The notes under the pieces: generated by a model
Told to the model about the DNA's origin: nothing
Databases searched by the model: none
The model's input: only the letters and a program-made list of their open reading frames with translations
Position numbers and translations under genes: made by a program
Shown: piece by piece, positions 1 to 6,718 of the stretch
Layout: each line of letters opens with the position of its first letter
Numbering within the stretch: the first letter of the stretch is position 1
Assembly: GCA_019115425.1 (NCBI GenBank)
Contig: DXDO01000098.1
Location: 1-7,861, forward strand
DNA: 7,861 nucleotides
Origin: Candidatus Agathobaculum merdigallinarum
GTDB taxonomy: Bacteria; Bacillota; Clostridia; Oscillospirales; Butyricicoccaceae
Direction of reading: 5' to 3'

Positions 1-6
1 GAAGCA

Positions 7-25
7 ACGGTATATATTATACCGT
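7..25. promoter_or_regulatory. Perfect 19-bp inverted repeat overlapping a -10 box (candidate operator)
   Basis: The sequence reads ACGGTATA, then TAT, then TATACCGT: two perfect 8-base arms around a 3-base centre. It covers the -10 hexamer (16-21) of the minus-strand promoter next to it, the usual position for a repressor operator. As RNA it would be an AT-rich hairpin without a U-run, so it is not a convincing terminator for the transporter gene that ends at 51. The binding protein cannot be named; a dimeric HTH repressor (TetR, MarR or GntR type) acting on the gene beyond the left edge is inference. Confidence 0.5.
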
Positions 26-44
26 ATCCTTCCCCGTTTTTCAA
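16..44 (-). promoter_or_regulatory. Sigma-A type promoter for a gene beyond the left edge
   Basis: On the minus strand there is a -35 TTGAAA (39-44), a 17-base spacer and a perfect -10 TATAAT (16-21). Transcription would start near position 9 and run out of the window to the left. It begins only 7 bases after the stop codon of the transporter gene, so the next gene probably has its own transcription start. Confidence 0.75.
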
Positions 45-50
45 GCGATT

Positions 51-1421
51 TTAGGAAAAAAACTTATCCTTAATGCCAAGTACGAACAGCGCGATCACGA
101 TCAGCGGCAGAATGTAACTGACATATATGCGCATCCAGTCCCGCACCTTGAGGCCTCCGCCCTCATTGGCCTCCTCTTTGAAGTTCTTCCAGCCCCAGCC
201 ATAGCGGGTTGTGCAGAACAGCAGGTAAACCAGCGAGCCAAGCGGCAGCCAGATGTTGGATACCAAAAAGTCCTCCAGATCGAGCACTGCCGAGCCTGCG
301 CCAAACGGCTGGAAGCCCGACCACACATTGTAGCCAAGCACGCAGGGCAGGGACAATACGATAATGAGCACGGCGTTGATCAGCGCTACCTTTTTGCGGC
401 TCCAGCCGGTCATATCCATCCAGCAGGACATGATGTTTTCAAATACTGCCAGTACGGTAGAAAACGCTGCAAACGCCATGAACACAAAGAACAGGGTGCC
501 CCACAGGCGGCCAAGCGCCATGTGGTTGAAGATGTTCGGCAGGGTGACGAAAATCAGGTTCGGGCCGCTGTCCGGCGATACACCGAAGGCGAAACAGGCC
601 GGAAAAATGATTAGGCCCGAGGTGAACGCCACAAAGGTATCCAGAATGGCAACGTTGACCGCCTCGCCGAACAGCGCGCGGCTCTTGCCGATATAGCTGC
701 CGAAAATCGCCATCGCGCCGATGCCGAGCGAGAGCGTGAAGAACGACTGGTTCATTGCATTGACGATTACATTGGTAATACCCGTCTCCTTCATACGCTC
801 AAGGTCAGGAATCAGATAAAACTTTAGGCCTTCGGACGCCCCTTCCGTCATGATGCTGTTGATGGCAAGAATCACCATGATCGCCAGCAGCGCCAGCATC
901 ATTACCTTGGTCACGCGCTCCAGACCGCTTTGCAGGCCGAACGAGTTGATTGCAAAGCCTGCAATGACCACGATCACCATGCAAAGCGCCATAACCCCCG
1001 GCTGACTGAGCATTTCGGGAAACGAAGCTTCCACGCCCGCAGTGTCCAGGCCTTCAAAGCGACCGGCCGCCATCTGGTAGAAATAGTACAGCATCCAGCC
1101 GCAAACCGTGGTGTAAAACATCATCAGCAGATAGTTGCCGATCAGCGCAATGTAGCCATGGATATGCCATTTGGTTCCTGGCTTTTCCAGCGCCTGATAC
1201 GCGCGCACCGGACTTTTCTGGCTCGCGCGTCCAACCGCAAATTCCATCGTCATGATCGGAAGGCCGAGGATGAGCAGGAAGATGATGTAGCAAACGACAA
1301 ACGCGCCGCCGCCGTACTGTCCTACCAGCCACGGGAACTTCCATACATTGCCCACGCCGATCGCACATCCCGCGGAAAGCAGGATGAAGCCAAGGCGCGA
1401 GCCGAGTCTTTCTCTTTGCAT
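51..1421 (-). CDS. Neurotransmitter:sodium symporter (NSS/SNF) family transporter, probably amino acid uptake
   Basis: This encodes a 456-residue integral membrane protein of the NSS (SNF, TC 2.A.22) family, whose bacterial members LeuT, TnaT and MhsT import amino acids with Na+. The hallmark TM1 stretch is at residues 18-41: GCAIGVGN, then WKFP, then GGGAF, containing the helix break and Na+ ligands equivalent to LeuT Ala22 and Asn27. The unwound TM6 is at about 227-243 (FFTLSLGIGAM), and Ser321-Thr322 in TM8 match the LeuT Na2-site Thr-Ser pair by position. Eleven hydrophobic segments can be counted at roughly 10-30, 38-58, 88-115, 143-160, 172-192, 217-242, 255-280, 305-330, 344-365, 388-405 and 430-451, as expected for prokaryotic members. 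Start: ATG preceded by AAGGGG 9 bases upstream. It lies 36 bases after tadA with no visible promoter or terminator between, so it may be the last gene of that unit. The substrate cannot be read from the sequence. Confidence 0.93.
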   Translation of the reverse strand: MQRERLGSRLGFILLSAGCAIGVGNVWKFPWLVGQYGGGAFVVCYIIFLLILGLPIMTMEFAVGRASQKSPVRAYQALEKPGTKWHIHGYIALIGNYLLMMFYTTVCGWMLYYFYQMAAGRFEGLDTAGVEASFPEMLSQPGVMALCMVIVVIAGFAINSFGLQSGLERVTKVMMLALLAIMVILAINSIMTEGASEGLKFYLIPDLERMKETGITNVIVNAMNQSFFTLSLGIGAMAIFGSYIGKSRALFGEAVNVAILDTFVAFTSGLIIFPACFAFGVSPDSGPNLIFVTLPNIFNHMALGRLWGTLFFVFMAFAAFSTVLAVFENIMSCWMDMTGWSRKKVALINAVLIIVLSLPCVLGYNVWSGFQPFGAGSAVLDLEDFLVSNIWLPLGSLVYLLFCTTRYGWGWKNFKEEANEGGGLKVRDWMRIYVSYILPLIVIALFVLGIKDKFFS

Positions 1422-1457
1422 TGCTTTTTACCCCTTGTTTCTTACGTACTATCTATA

Positions 1458-1979
1458 TCAAAACGCCTGCGGCGCGGATTCGTCCACACCGACGGCGTCT
1501 GTTTTCTGACTACCGCGCTCTTTCTTGCGCTTTTGCCGCAGCGCGCGGAAAAAATCGCGGAGTACCGCCGCACATTCCTCCTCCATCACGCCGGCAACTC
1601 GTTCCGGCTTATGGTTATACGGCAGTTCAAACAGATTGACCAGCGTGCCGCATGAGCCGGCCTTAGGATCGGATGCGCCGTAATACACGGTTTTAATCCG
1701 CGCGTTGATGATCGCACCCGCGCACATCGGGCAAGGCTCAAGCGTAACATACAAATCACACTTATGCAGCCGCCAGCCGCCCAGCTTTTTGCAAGCCTTT
1801 TCGATCGCTTCGATCTCGGCATGGTGCAGCGCGTTCTTCTTGGTCTCACGCCGGTTGCGGCCGCGTCCAACGATCTTCCCCTCACATACGACCACCGCGC
1901 CGACCGGCACCTCGCTCTCGTCCGCCGCTTTCCGTGCCAGACGCAGCGCAGCCTTCATATATTTTTCCTGTTCGGTCAT
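1458..1979 (-). CDS. tadA: tRNA-specific adenosine deaminase TadA
   Basis: This 173-residue zinc enzyme of the cytidine/deoxycytidylate deaminase fold converts A34 to inosine in the anticodon of tRNA-Arg(ACG), allowing wobble decoding of CGN codons. The catalytic signature is complete: HAE at 53-55 (zinc-binding His53, proton-shuttle Glu55) and PCPMC at 82-86 (zinc ligands Cys83 and Cys86). The substrate-loop region around GASDPKAGSCGTL and FELPYNH is also typical of TadA rather than free-nucleoside deaminases. The C-terminal 20-25 residues (lysine/arginine-rich, then acidic) extend past the usual end and look disordered. Start: the ATG at 1979 is preferred over an in-frame TTG at 1991, because the TTG overlaps the ribosome-binding site (GAGGAGG) and the stop codon of the gene before it. 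Only 8 bases separate the genes, which suggests translational coupling. The usual Bacillus arrangement of tadA, scr RNA and dnaX is absent here. Confidence 0.96.
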   Translation of the reverse strand: MTEQEKYMKAALRLARKAADESEVPVGAVVVCEGKIVGRGRNRRETKKNALHHAEIEAIEKACKKLGGWRLHKCDLYVTLEPCPMCAGAIINARIKTVYYGASDPKAGSCGTLVNLFELPYNHKPERVAGVMEEECAAVLRDFFRALRQKRKKERGSQKTDAVGVDESAPQAF

Positions 1980-1982
1980 GAT

Positions 1983-1989
1983 CCTCCTC
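1983..1989 (-). promoter_or_regulatory. Ribosome-binding site of tadA overlapping the upstream stop codon
   Basis: GAGGAGG on the minus strand overlaps the last two bases of the TGA (1988-1990) that ends the SHOCT-protein gene and lies 3 bases before the tadA ATG. It decides the tadA start (1979). Terminating ribosomes sit directly on the initiation region, which suggests coupled translation. The spacing is short, so initiation may rely on that coupling. Confidence 0.7.
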
Positions 1990-3025
1990 AAATCTGCGCG
2001 AGCAGCCTGGCCTTCGCCTGCTCAAATTCGCTCGGCGTCAAATGTCCCTTTTCATATAAGGCAGAAAGCCGCTCAAGCTGGGCGAGCAAGTCCTCGCCTT
2101 CTTGATCTTTGCTGCCAGCACTGCCCTGCAGCTCGGCCGACGACAGCAGGCGATGAAGCGGCTCCCATGCTTCCTTTTGGAACAAGATGGATGCCACCCC
2201 GCCATCCGGCCGGTTGAGATCCATACTCACTCTACGCTCGTCGATCTCCTCATATTCCGTGTGGGCGGGTGTCCCCTCTTCCTGAGAAAAATAGATACCG
2301 CCGATGATGCCGGCCGCTATGCCGCCGATCAGTCCGATCCCGCTCAGGAGCACCGCGCCCACAAAACCAAGCACAATTGCCAGCAGCGCACCGATCAGCA
2401 CTGCTTTTCCTGGTTGGATACCGCCCGGTGTACCAGGAAACTGATGGGCCACGCGCTTTACTTCACCGGTCTGCCGAACCGATCGAATCGCCTTCACGGC
2501 AATCGCCCCGCATTGGATGATGCGTTTACCGGTATAGATACCGTTGTCACGCTTGAGCAGCACAAGCCGATCCTGCTCACGCCACACGTCCAGACGCGCT
2601 CCATCGGGCAGCAGCCCTGCGCCCTGCGCGCACACAAGCATCTCAGTCTTTTCCGGTTTGTCGAGCAGATCGTATACCGGCAGAAATTTGATCCCCCATG
2701 CGGACAGTTTTCTGATGTTTTCCGGCGTGCAGGATGCTGTCAGGCTGGCCCGCTCTCCCTGCGGCAGCGTAAACTGCATCCGCACCGGCGGTACCTCAAA
2801 CTGCTCCAGCAGCCCTTTTTCCCCCAAGCAAACATGCTCGGGTTCCAGTTTTTCCAGACGGCATGTCGCCCGGGGAAAACAAAGCTTGGTCTCGCTTTCC
2901 TGCTCTGCCGTGCGGCGGAACAGCCAGTTTTCATCATCCGCAGACACGCTCCAAGACCCTTGTGGCAAGGCCTCCGTACCGGAAACCTCAAAATAGACCC
3001 ATTCGTTCACAGCGACGCTTTTCAT
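1988..3025 (-). CDS. Uncharacterised membrane protein with a C-terminal SHOCT-like domain
   Basis: This 345-residue protein has no function I recognise. Residues 1-200 are a polar, apparently soluble and probably beta-rich region. Residues 205-246 are strongly hydrophobic and glycine-rich (repeated GG/GxxxG spacing) and could form one or two membrane helices. A charged linker follows. Residues 311-343 form an amphipathic helical hairpin with the pattern LL-x2-LERLSALYEKGHLTPSEFE, which fits the SHOCT short C-terminal domain: helix, turn with GxLTxxEFE, helix. SHOCT units often sit at the end of bacterial membrane or lipid-associated proteins and may mediate oligomerisation. There is no N-terminal signal peptide. 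Start: ATG with AGGAGG 8 bases upstream. It is the first gene of a unit with tadA (8-base gap) and probably the transporter. Its ribosome-binding site is immediately preceded by an intrinsic terminator, suggesting expression by readthrough. SHOCT assignment is moderately sure; function unknown. Confidence 0.8.
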   Translation of the reverse strand: MKSVAVNEWVYFEVSGTEALPQGSWSVSADDENWLFRRTAEQESETKLCFPRATCRLEKLEPEHVCLGEKGLLEQFEVPPVRMQFTLPQGERASLTASCTPENIRKLSAWGIKFLPVYDLLDKPEKTEMLVCAQGAGLLPDGARLDVWREQDRLVLLKRDNGIYTGKRIIQCGAIAVKAIRSVRQTGEVKRVAHQFPGTPGGIQPGKAVLIGALLAIVLGFVGAVLLSGIGLIGGIAAGIIGGIYFSQEEGTPAHTEYEEIDERRVSMDLNRPDGGVASILFQKEAWEPLHRLLSSAELQGSAGSKDQEGEDLLAQLERLSALYEKGHLTPSEFEQAKARLLAQI

Positions 3026-3255
3026 ACTCTGATCCTCCTATCAAAAACACCCGTCTCGCGGCGGGTGTTGGATTGCTGCATATGGACGGAGAAAGCGCAT
3101 CCGCTGCGGGTATCTCCCCTGCCCCAGCCAAAGCAAGCATGCTGCGGAGCAAATCCTTATGGAGGCGCACTCTCGGCTCCGCCGCGGATCATGTATCTCG
3201 GCCCTAGGTATGCCTGCCGCCGTCTTTCGGATATGGAAATGCCGATGCCGTGCGC
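3026..3255 (-). promoter_or_regulatory. 230-base non-coding leader between mreB and the SHOCT gene, possible attenuator
   Basis: No convincing gene is present; minus-strand frames here are short or lack starts with a ribosome-binding site. The RNA could fold locally: GCGGAGC (3176-3182) pairs perfectly with GCTCCGC (3144-3150) around a 25-base loop, and CGCA/TGCG forms a small hairpin near 3098-3110. The stretch ends in an intrinsic terminator directly before the ribosome-binding site of the SHOCT gene. I see no good sigma-A promoter inside it. It does not match riboswitch or T-box consensus motifs that I can recognise by eye (no T-box AGGGTGG motif, no SRP GGAAGG-type motif). It could be the mreB 3' UTR, a cis-regulatory leader or a small RNA; the sequence alone does not decide. 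Confidence 0.45.
3043..3069 (-). terminator. Intrinsic terminator after mreB, abutting the next ribosome-binding site
   Basis: Minus-strand RNA: AACACCCG (3069-3062), an 8-base loop, then CGGGTGTT (3053-3046), giving a perfect 8-bp stem whose last bases run into TTTTT (3047-3043). Only three bases (GAT) separate the U-run from the AGGAGG (3039-3034) of the SHOCT gene. It would end mreB transcripts, and any transcript carrying the downstream ribosome-binding site must either read through it or start on top of it. Confidence 0.8.
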
Positions 3256-4320
3256 TTATTGCATCATCTGACGCTGGCGGGACAGATTCATTGTACCATC
3301 CTGCATTCCAGCCAGATTTTCCAGACAGTTGCCCGTGCCGTATGCCACGCAGGAGATCGCTTCGTCCGCCACATGGGTCGGGATGCCGGTTTTGGACGCA
3401 ACCAGCTTGTCAAATCCCCAGATCAGCGAACCGCCTCCGGTCATCACAATGCCGTTTGTCGAGATATCGCCGGTCAGCTCGGGCGGCGTGCGCTCAATAA
3501 CCCAGTGGATCGCCTCAACGATCGTCGCACTGACCTCCTCGAGCGCATCCAGAATCTCGGAGGAATTGACTGTAAACGTACGCGGAAGGCCGGTCATCAG
3601 GCAGCGCCCCTTGACCTCCATCGATACCTCTTCCGTACGCGGATACACGCAGCCAATATTTTTCTTGATCAGTTCGGCAGTGCGCTCGCCAATCAATGCG
3701 TTGTGTTTGCGGCGGACATACTTGACGATCGCTTCGTCAAACTTATCGCCCGCAATTTTGATCGAGGTGGACTCCACGATGCCGCCCAGAGAAATGACCG
3801 CTACGTCCGTCGTACCGCCGCCGATATCAACCACCATGTTGCCGTTCGGCTTTGCAATATCAATGCCCGCGCCGATCGCCGCCGCGACCGGCTCCTCAAT
3901 CAGGAACACACGCTTCGCGCCAGCCTGCGTGCCCGCATCAATGACCGCACGCTCTTCAACCTCGGTGATAATCGACGGCACACAGATGACCACGTTGGGC
4001 TTAAACAGGCGAAACCCCTGTACCTTGCGGATAAACTCCTTGATCATGCGCTCGGTCATCTCGTAGTCCGAGATCACGCCCTCACGCAGCGGGCGGATGG
4101 CAATGATATTGCCCGGCGTACGGCCCAGCATCTTCTGCGCCTCCGCACCGACGGACAGGATCTTGCCCGAAACTTTGTCCACCGCGACGACGGAAGGCTC
4201 GTTGAGTACAACGCCCTTCCCCTTGACATACACCAGCACGGTCGCCGTGCCGAGGTCAATGCCAATATCGCTTGAAAAAAGCGAGAACTTTCTCGCGATC
4301 GTTTCCAGAAAAGAAGCCAT
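3256..4320 (-). CDS. mreB: Rod shape-determining protein MreB (MreB/Mbl family)
   Basis: This 354-residue bacterial actin forms ATP-dependent membrane-bound filaments that guide lateral cell-wall synthesis with the elongasome. Actin-fold ATP-binding motifs are present: phosphate-1 DIGIDLGTAT at 18-27, phosphate-2 DIGGGTTD at 165-172 and the adenosine motif IVMTGGGSLIWGF at 291-303. The conserved GRTPGNIIAIRPLREGVISDYE region (66-87) and EEPVAAAIGAG (142-152) are also intact. Residues 2-15 could form an amphipathic membrane-binding helix, as in E. coli MreB. Phosphate-1 reads GTATV where Bacillus and E. coli MreB have GTANT. The last 15 or so residues are a polar, methionine/glutamine-rich tail. 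Start: ATG after a weak AAGGA site about 12 bases upstream. It has its own consensus promoter and a terminator downstream, and is not followed by mreC/mreD, so it may be a stand-alone paralogue (Mbl-like) rather than the mreBCD copy. Family is certain; the paralogue is not. Confidence 0.95.
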   Translation of the reverse strand: MASFLETIARKFSLFSSDIGIDLGTATVLVYVKGKGVVLNEPSVVAVDKVSGKILSVGAEAQKMLGRTPGNIIAIRPLREGVISDYEMTERMIKEFIRKVQGFRLFKPNVVICVPSIITEVEERAVIDAGTQAGAKRVFLIEEPVAAAIGAGIDIAKPNGNMVVDIGGGTTDVAVISLGGIVESTSIKIAGDKFDEAIVKYVRRKHNALIGERTAELIKKNIGCVYPRTEEVSMEVKGRCLMTGLPRTFTVNSSEILDALEEVSATIVEAIHWVIERTPPELTGDISTNGIVMTGGGSLIWGFDKLVASKTGIPTHVADEAISCVAYGTGNCLENLAGMQDGTMNLSRQRQMMQ

Positions 4321-4371
4321 ATTTTTGATTCATCCTTTTTCGCTCTGTTACCATCAATTTGCAGTAGTTTT

Positions 4372-4401
4372 ATTATACCTCATACATCCATCTGTTTTCA
4401 A
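4372..4401 (-). promoter_or_regulatory. Sigma-A promoter of mreB
   Basis: Minus strand: -35 TTGAAA (4396-4401), 18-base spacer, perfect -10 TATAAT (4372-4377). The expected start near 4365 gives a 5' UTR of about 45 bases before the mreB ATG at 4320. It lies in the 121-base gap after recD2. That gap has no strong terminator hairpin, only a weak ATTTG/CAAAT pairing, so some recD2 transcripts may run into mreB. Confidence 0.82.
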
Positions 4402-4441
4402 GGCTATTTGATAATTTATTGCCAAATCGACATCTTTTCCC

Positions 4442-6697
4442 TCAATTTTGTGGGATATCAGGCGCATCTTCTGCAAGGTCCGCGCGCATACGCGCCTTGA
4501 GTGCGCTGTATCGCCGTCCCTTCTGATTGTTGCCCACCATATAGGCGACCGCATCCCCGCTGCCGACGATCACAAGCAGCTGCTTGGCGCGCGTGATCGC
4601 GGTGTACAAAATGTTGCGCGTCAATAGACGGCGCGGCAGACCGTCCGACAGGGCAAGCACGACCGCATCAAACTCACTGCCCTGCGATTTATGCACGGTG
4701 ACCGCATAAGCCAGTTCCAGTTCGTTTAACATATCATATGTATAGGTGGCGATCCGGTCGTCAAACCGCACGACCAGACACTCCTGCTGCGGGAAGATCT
4801 GCAAGATCTCTCCCACATCGCCGTTGAACACGCCCATGCCCTGTTCGTCATCCTCGCGGCGCTCCCAGACGATATCATAATTATTGCGCACCTGCATCAC
4901 ACGGTCTCCCTCACGGAACACCCAGTCCCCGAAGCGCTTTTCGAGCTTGTTTTCTGCAGGCGGGTTGAGCGCCTCCTGCAATCTTCGATTGAGCGCGATC
5001 GTGCCGCTTCCCTGCCGTTTGGCGGGTGAGAGCACCTGAATCTGCGACGGCACAAACCCGTAATGATTCGGCAGGCGGGTTGCGCAAAGCTGCGTCACGG
5101 TCTCGATCACCGCAGTGGGATCGCTGCGCTTCAGCCAGAAAAAGTCCCCGTCTGCGCGCGACGGCACAGGCATCTGCCCCGCGTTGACCGCGTGTGCATT
5201 CATCACGATATCCGATTGCTGCGCCTGACGAAAGATCTCGGTCAATCCGATGGTCGGCACGCGGTGTGAGGCGATGATATCGCGCAGGAAATTTCCCGGC
5301 CCGACCGGCGGCAGCTGGTCCGCATCGCCGACGAGCACGAGCCGCGCGCCGTGCGGCAGCGCCTCGATCAGCGCCTGCATCAGCGTGATATCAACCATGG
5401 AAACCTCGTCCAAAATAACGGCGTCGCACTCCAGCGGATTGGTTAGGTTGCGTGCAAAGCCAATGCGCCCGCCAACGGCAAAGCCCGCCTCGAGCAGGCG
5501 GTGAATGGTCTTGGCCTCCATGTCGGTCAGCTCGGACAGGCGCTTTGCCGCGCGGCCGGTCGGGGCGGCAAGCAGCGTATTCAAACCGAGTGCTTCGAAT
5601 ACCTGTAAAATGCCGCGGACAGTCGTCGTTTTGCCCGTGCCCGGGCCGCCCGTCAGGATGACCAGCCCGTTGCGTGCAGCGCAGGAGATCGCCTGCTTTT
5701 GCTTATCCGAATAAGCAAACTCGCTGCTGTCCAGCAGTGCGGCAAGCAGCTCCTCCACATCGAAATCGTATTCATAATTGCGCTCGGCCATCTTGCCGAG
5801 CATGTCTGCGAGGTAGGTTTCTGCGTCGTGCATCCCGCGCAGATAGACGGCGTCGCGCCCCGCGATATACTCGCGCACCAGCCGCCCGCGCTCAGCAAGG
5901 CGGTCGATACTCGCAAGCGCACGATTTTCGTCAAACACCACATCCTCATCCGACAGCAAGGTGCAAACCGCATGTGTCAGCTTTTCCACAGGAATAAAGG
6001 TGTGACCATTATCCAAATTGAAGGTCAGCGTATACAGCACGCCCGCATCCGCGCGTTCATCCGAAAGCATTGACAGCCCCAGCTCCATCGCAAGGCCATC
6101 CGCGATCTTAAAATCCATATCATAATATGGATCACACAGCAGATAGGGGTTTTCGCACAGTGCGTCGATCGCGCTGTCATGCAGGCGCTTATACAGCAGC
6201 GGCGTGAGCGATACCGGCAGGCCATGTTCATTCAAAAAGTCCATCAGCAGGCGCATCTCGCTCTGCTCGATGAACTGACGCCCGATCTCCCGCGCCTTTT
6301 TTTCCGTGATGCCGCGAATCTCCGTCAGGCGTTCCGGTTCCTGTGCCAGCACCTCAAAGGTGTCCTCGCCGAAGCGCTCCGCAATGCGGGCCGCCAATCG
6401 CGGCCCTACGCCGCGAATCACGCCCGAACCCAAATACTCCGCAATTCCGCGCGCCGACGACGGCAGACGGCGCTCAAATGCCTCGGTAGAAAACTGCTCG
6501 CCATAAGACGGATGCGTCACCCAGAAGCCGGTCAGGATCACTTCTTCACCCAGTCCGATATTGGGGAACGTACCGGTTGCCGTCACCTCTGCTCCATTGT
6601 CGGATGCAAGGCGCAGCACAGCATAGCCGTTCTCCTGATTATAGAAAACGATCTGCTCTACCGTGCCGCGCACCAACAAATACTCTCTTTCGTCCAC
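4442..6697 (-). CDS. recD2: RecD2 (YrrC)-type ATP-dependent 5'-3' DNA helicase
   Basis: This 751-residue superfamily 1B helicase resembles Deinococcus RecD2 and Bacillus YrrC, which act in DNA repair and replication-fork stability without RecB or RecC. Domains in order: an N-terminal OB-like region (about 5-75, GTVEQIVFYNQENGYAVLRL), tandem helix-hairpin-helix elements (about 85-145, with GSGVIRGVGP and LTEIRGITEKKA), a linker domain, then two RecA-like motor domains. Walker A is GGPGTGKTTT at 350-359 (Lys356); Walker B is ILDEVSM at 428-434 (Asp430-Glu431); motif III is VGDADQLPPVGPG at 456-468; the SH3-like region is near 590-640; late motifs are AVTVHKSQGSEFD (665-677) and LYTAITRAK (697-705). 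All look intact and the length is usual. Start: GTG at 6697, chosen because an in-frame TAA lies 21 bases upstream; AGAGGA and GGTGGA are possible ribosome-binding sites. It is co-transcribed with the small membrane protein gene upstream. Confidence 0.96.
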   Translation of the reverse strand: MDEREYLLVRGTVEQIVFYNQENGYAVLRLASDNGAEVTATGTFPNIGLGEEVILTGFWVTHPSYGEQFSTEAFERRLPSSARGIAEYLGSGVIRGVGPRLAARIAERFGEDTFEVLAQEPERLTEIRGITEKKAREIGRQFIEQSEMRLLMDFLNEHGLPVSLTPLLYKRLHDSAIDALCENPYLLCDPYYDMDFKIADGLAMELGLSMLSDERADAGVLYTLTFNLDNGHTFIPVEKLTHAVCTLLSDEDVVFDENRALASIDRLAERGRLVREYIAGRDAVYLRGMHDAETYLADMLGKMAERNYEYDFDVEELLAALLDSSEFAYSDKQKQAISCAARNGLVILTGGPGTGKTTTVRGILQVFEALGLNTLLAAPTGRAAKRLSELTDMEAKTIHRLLEAGFAVGGRIGFARNLTNPLECDAVILDEVSMVDITLMQALIEALPHGARLVLVGDADQLPPVGPGNFLRDIIASHRVPTIGLTEIFRQAQQSDIVMNAHAVNAGQMPVPSRADGDFFWLKRSDPTAVIETVTQLCATRLPNHYGFVPSQIQVLSPAKRQGSGTIALNRRLQEALNPPAENKLEKRFGDWVFREGDRVMQVRNNYDIVWERREDDEQGMGVFNGDVGEILQIFPQQECLVVRFDDRIATYTYDMLNELELAYAVTVHKSQGSEFDAVVLALSDGLPRRLLTRNILYTAITRAKQLLVIVGSGDAVAYMVGNNQKGRRYSALKARMRADLAEDAPDIPQN

Positions 6698-6718
6698 GCT
6701 CCACCGTTCCTCTTCCCA

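Noticed and set aside
7..25. The 19-bp inverted repeat as a terminator of the transporter gene
   Set aside because: The stem is AT-rich and followed by TGCTTC rather than a U-run, and its position over a consensus -10 box fits an operator better.
1980..1991. Upstream TTG start for tadA adding four residues
   Set aside because: The TTG overlaps the GAGGAGG ribosome-binding site and the preceding stop codon; the ATG at 1979 is correctly placed after that site.
2988..3170. 60-codon minus-strand frame in the mreB-SHOCT gap (start GTG)
   Set aside because: It has no ribosome-binding site, runs through the terminator stem and overlaps the start of the SHOCT gene in another frame.
3026..3255. SRP RNA, 6S RNA or T-box in the mreB-SHOCT gap
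   Set aside because: The conserved SRP tetraloop/GGAAGG segment and the T-box motif are absent. A 6S-like rod with a central bubble could be drawn only with short 3-5 bp stems, which is not enough to call it.
2102..3271. 389-codon open frame on the plus strand opposite the SHOCT-protein gene
   Set aside because: It is antisense to a gene with a clear ribosome-binding site, membrane segment and domain. Its translation is rich in Arg, His, Cys and Pro without motifs, as expected for a shadow frame in GC-rich DNA.
3250..4275. 341-codon open frame on the plus strand opposite mreB
   Set aside because: It is antisense to an unmistakable MreB, and its Arg/Asp/His-rich translation without recognisable motifs is a codon-mirror shadow.
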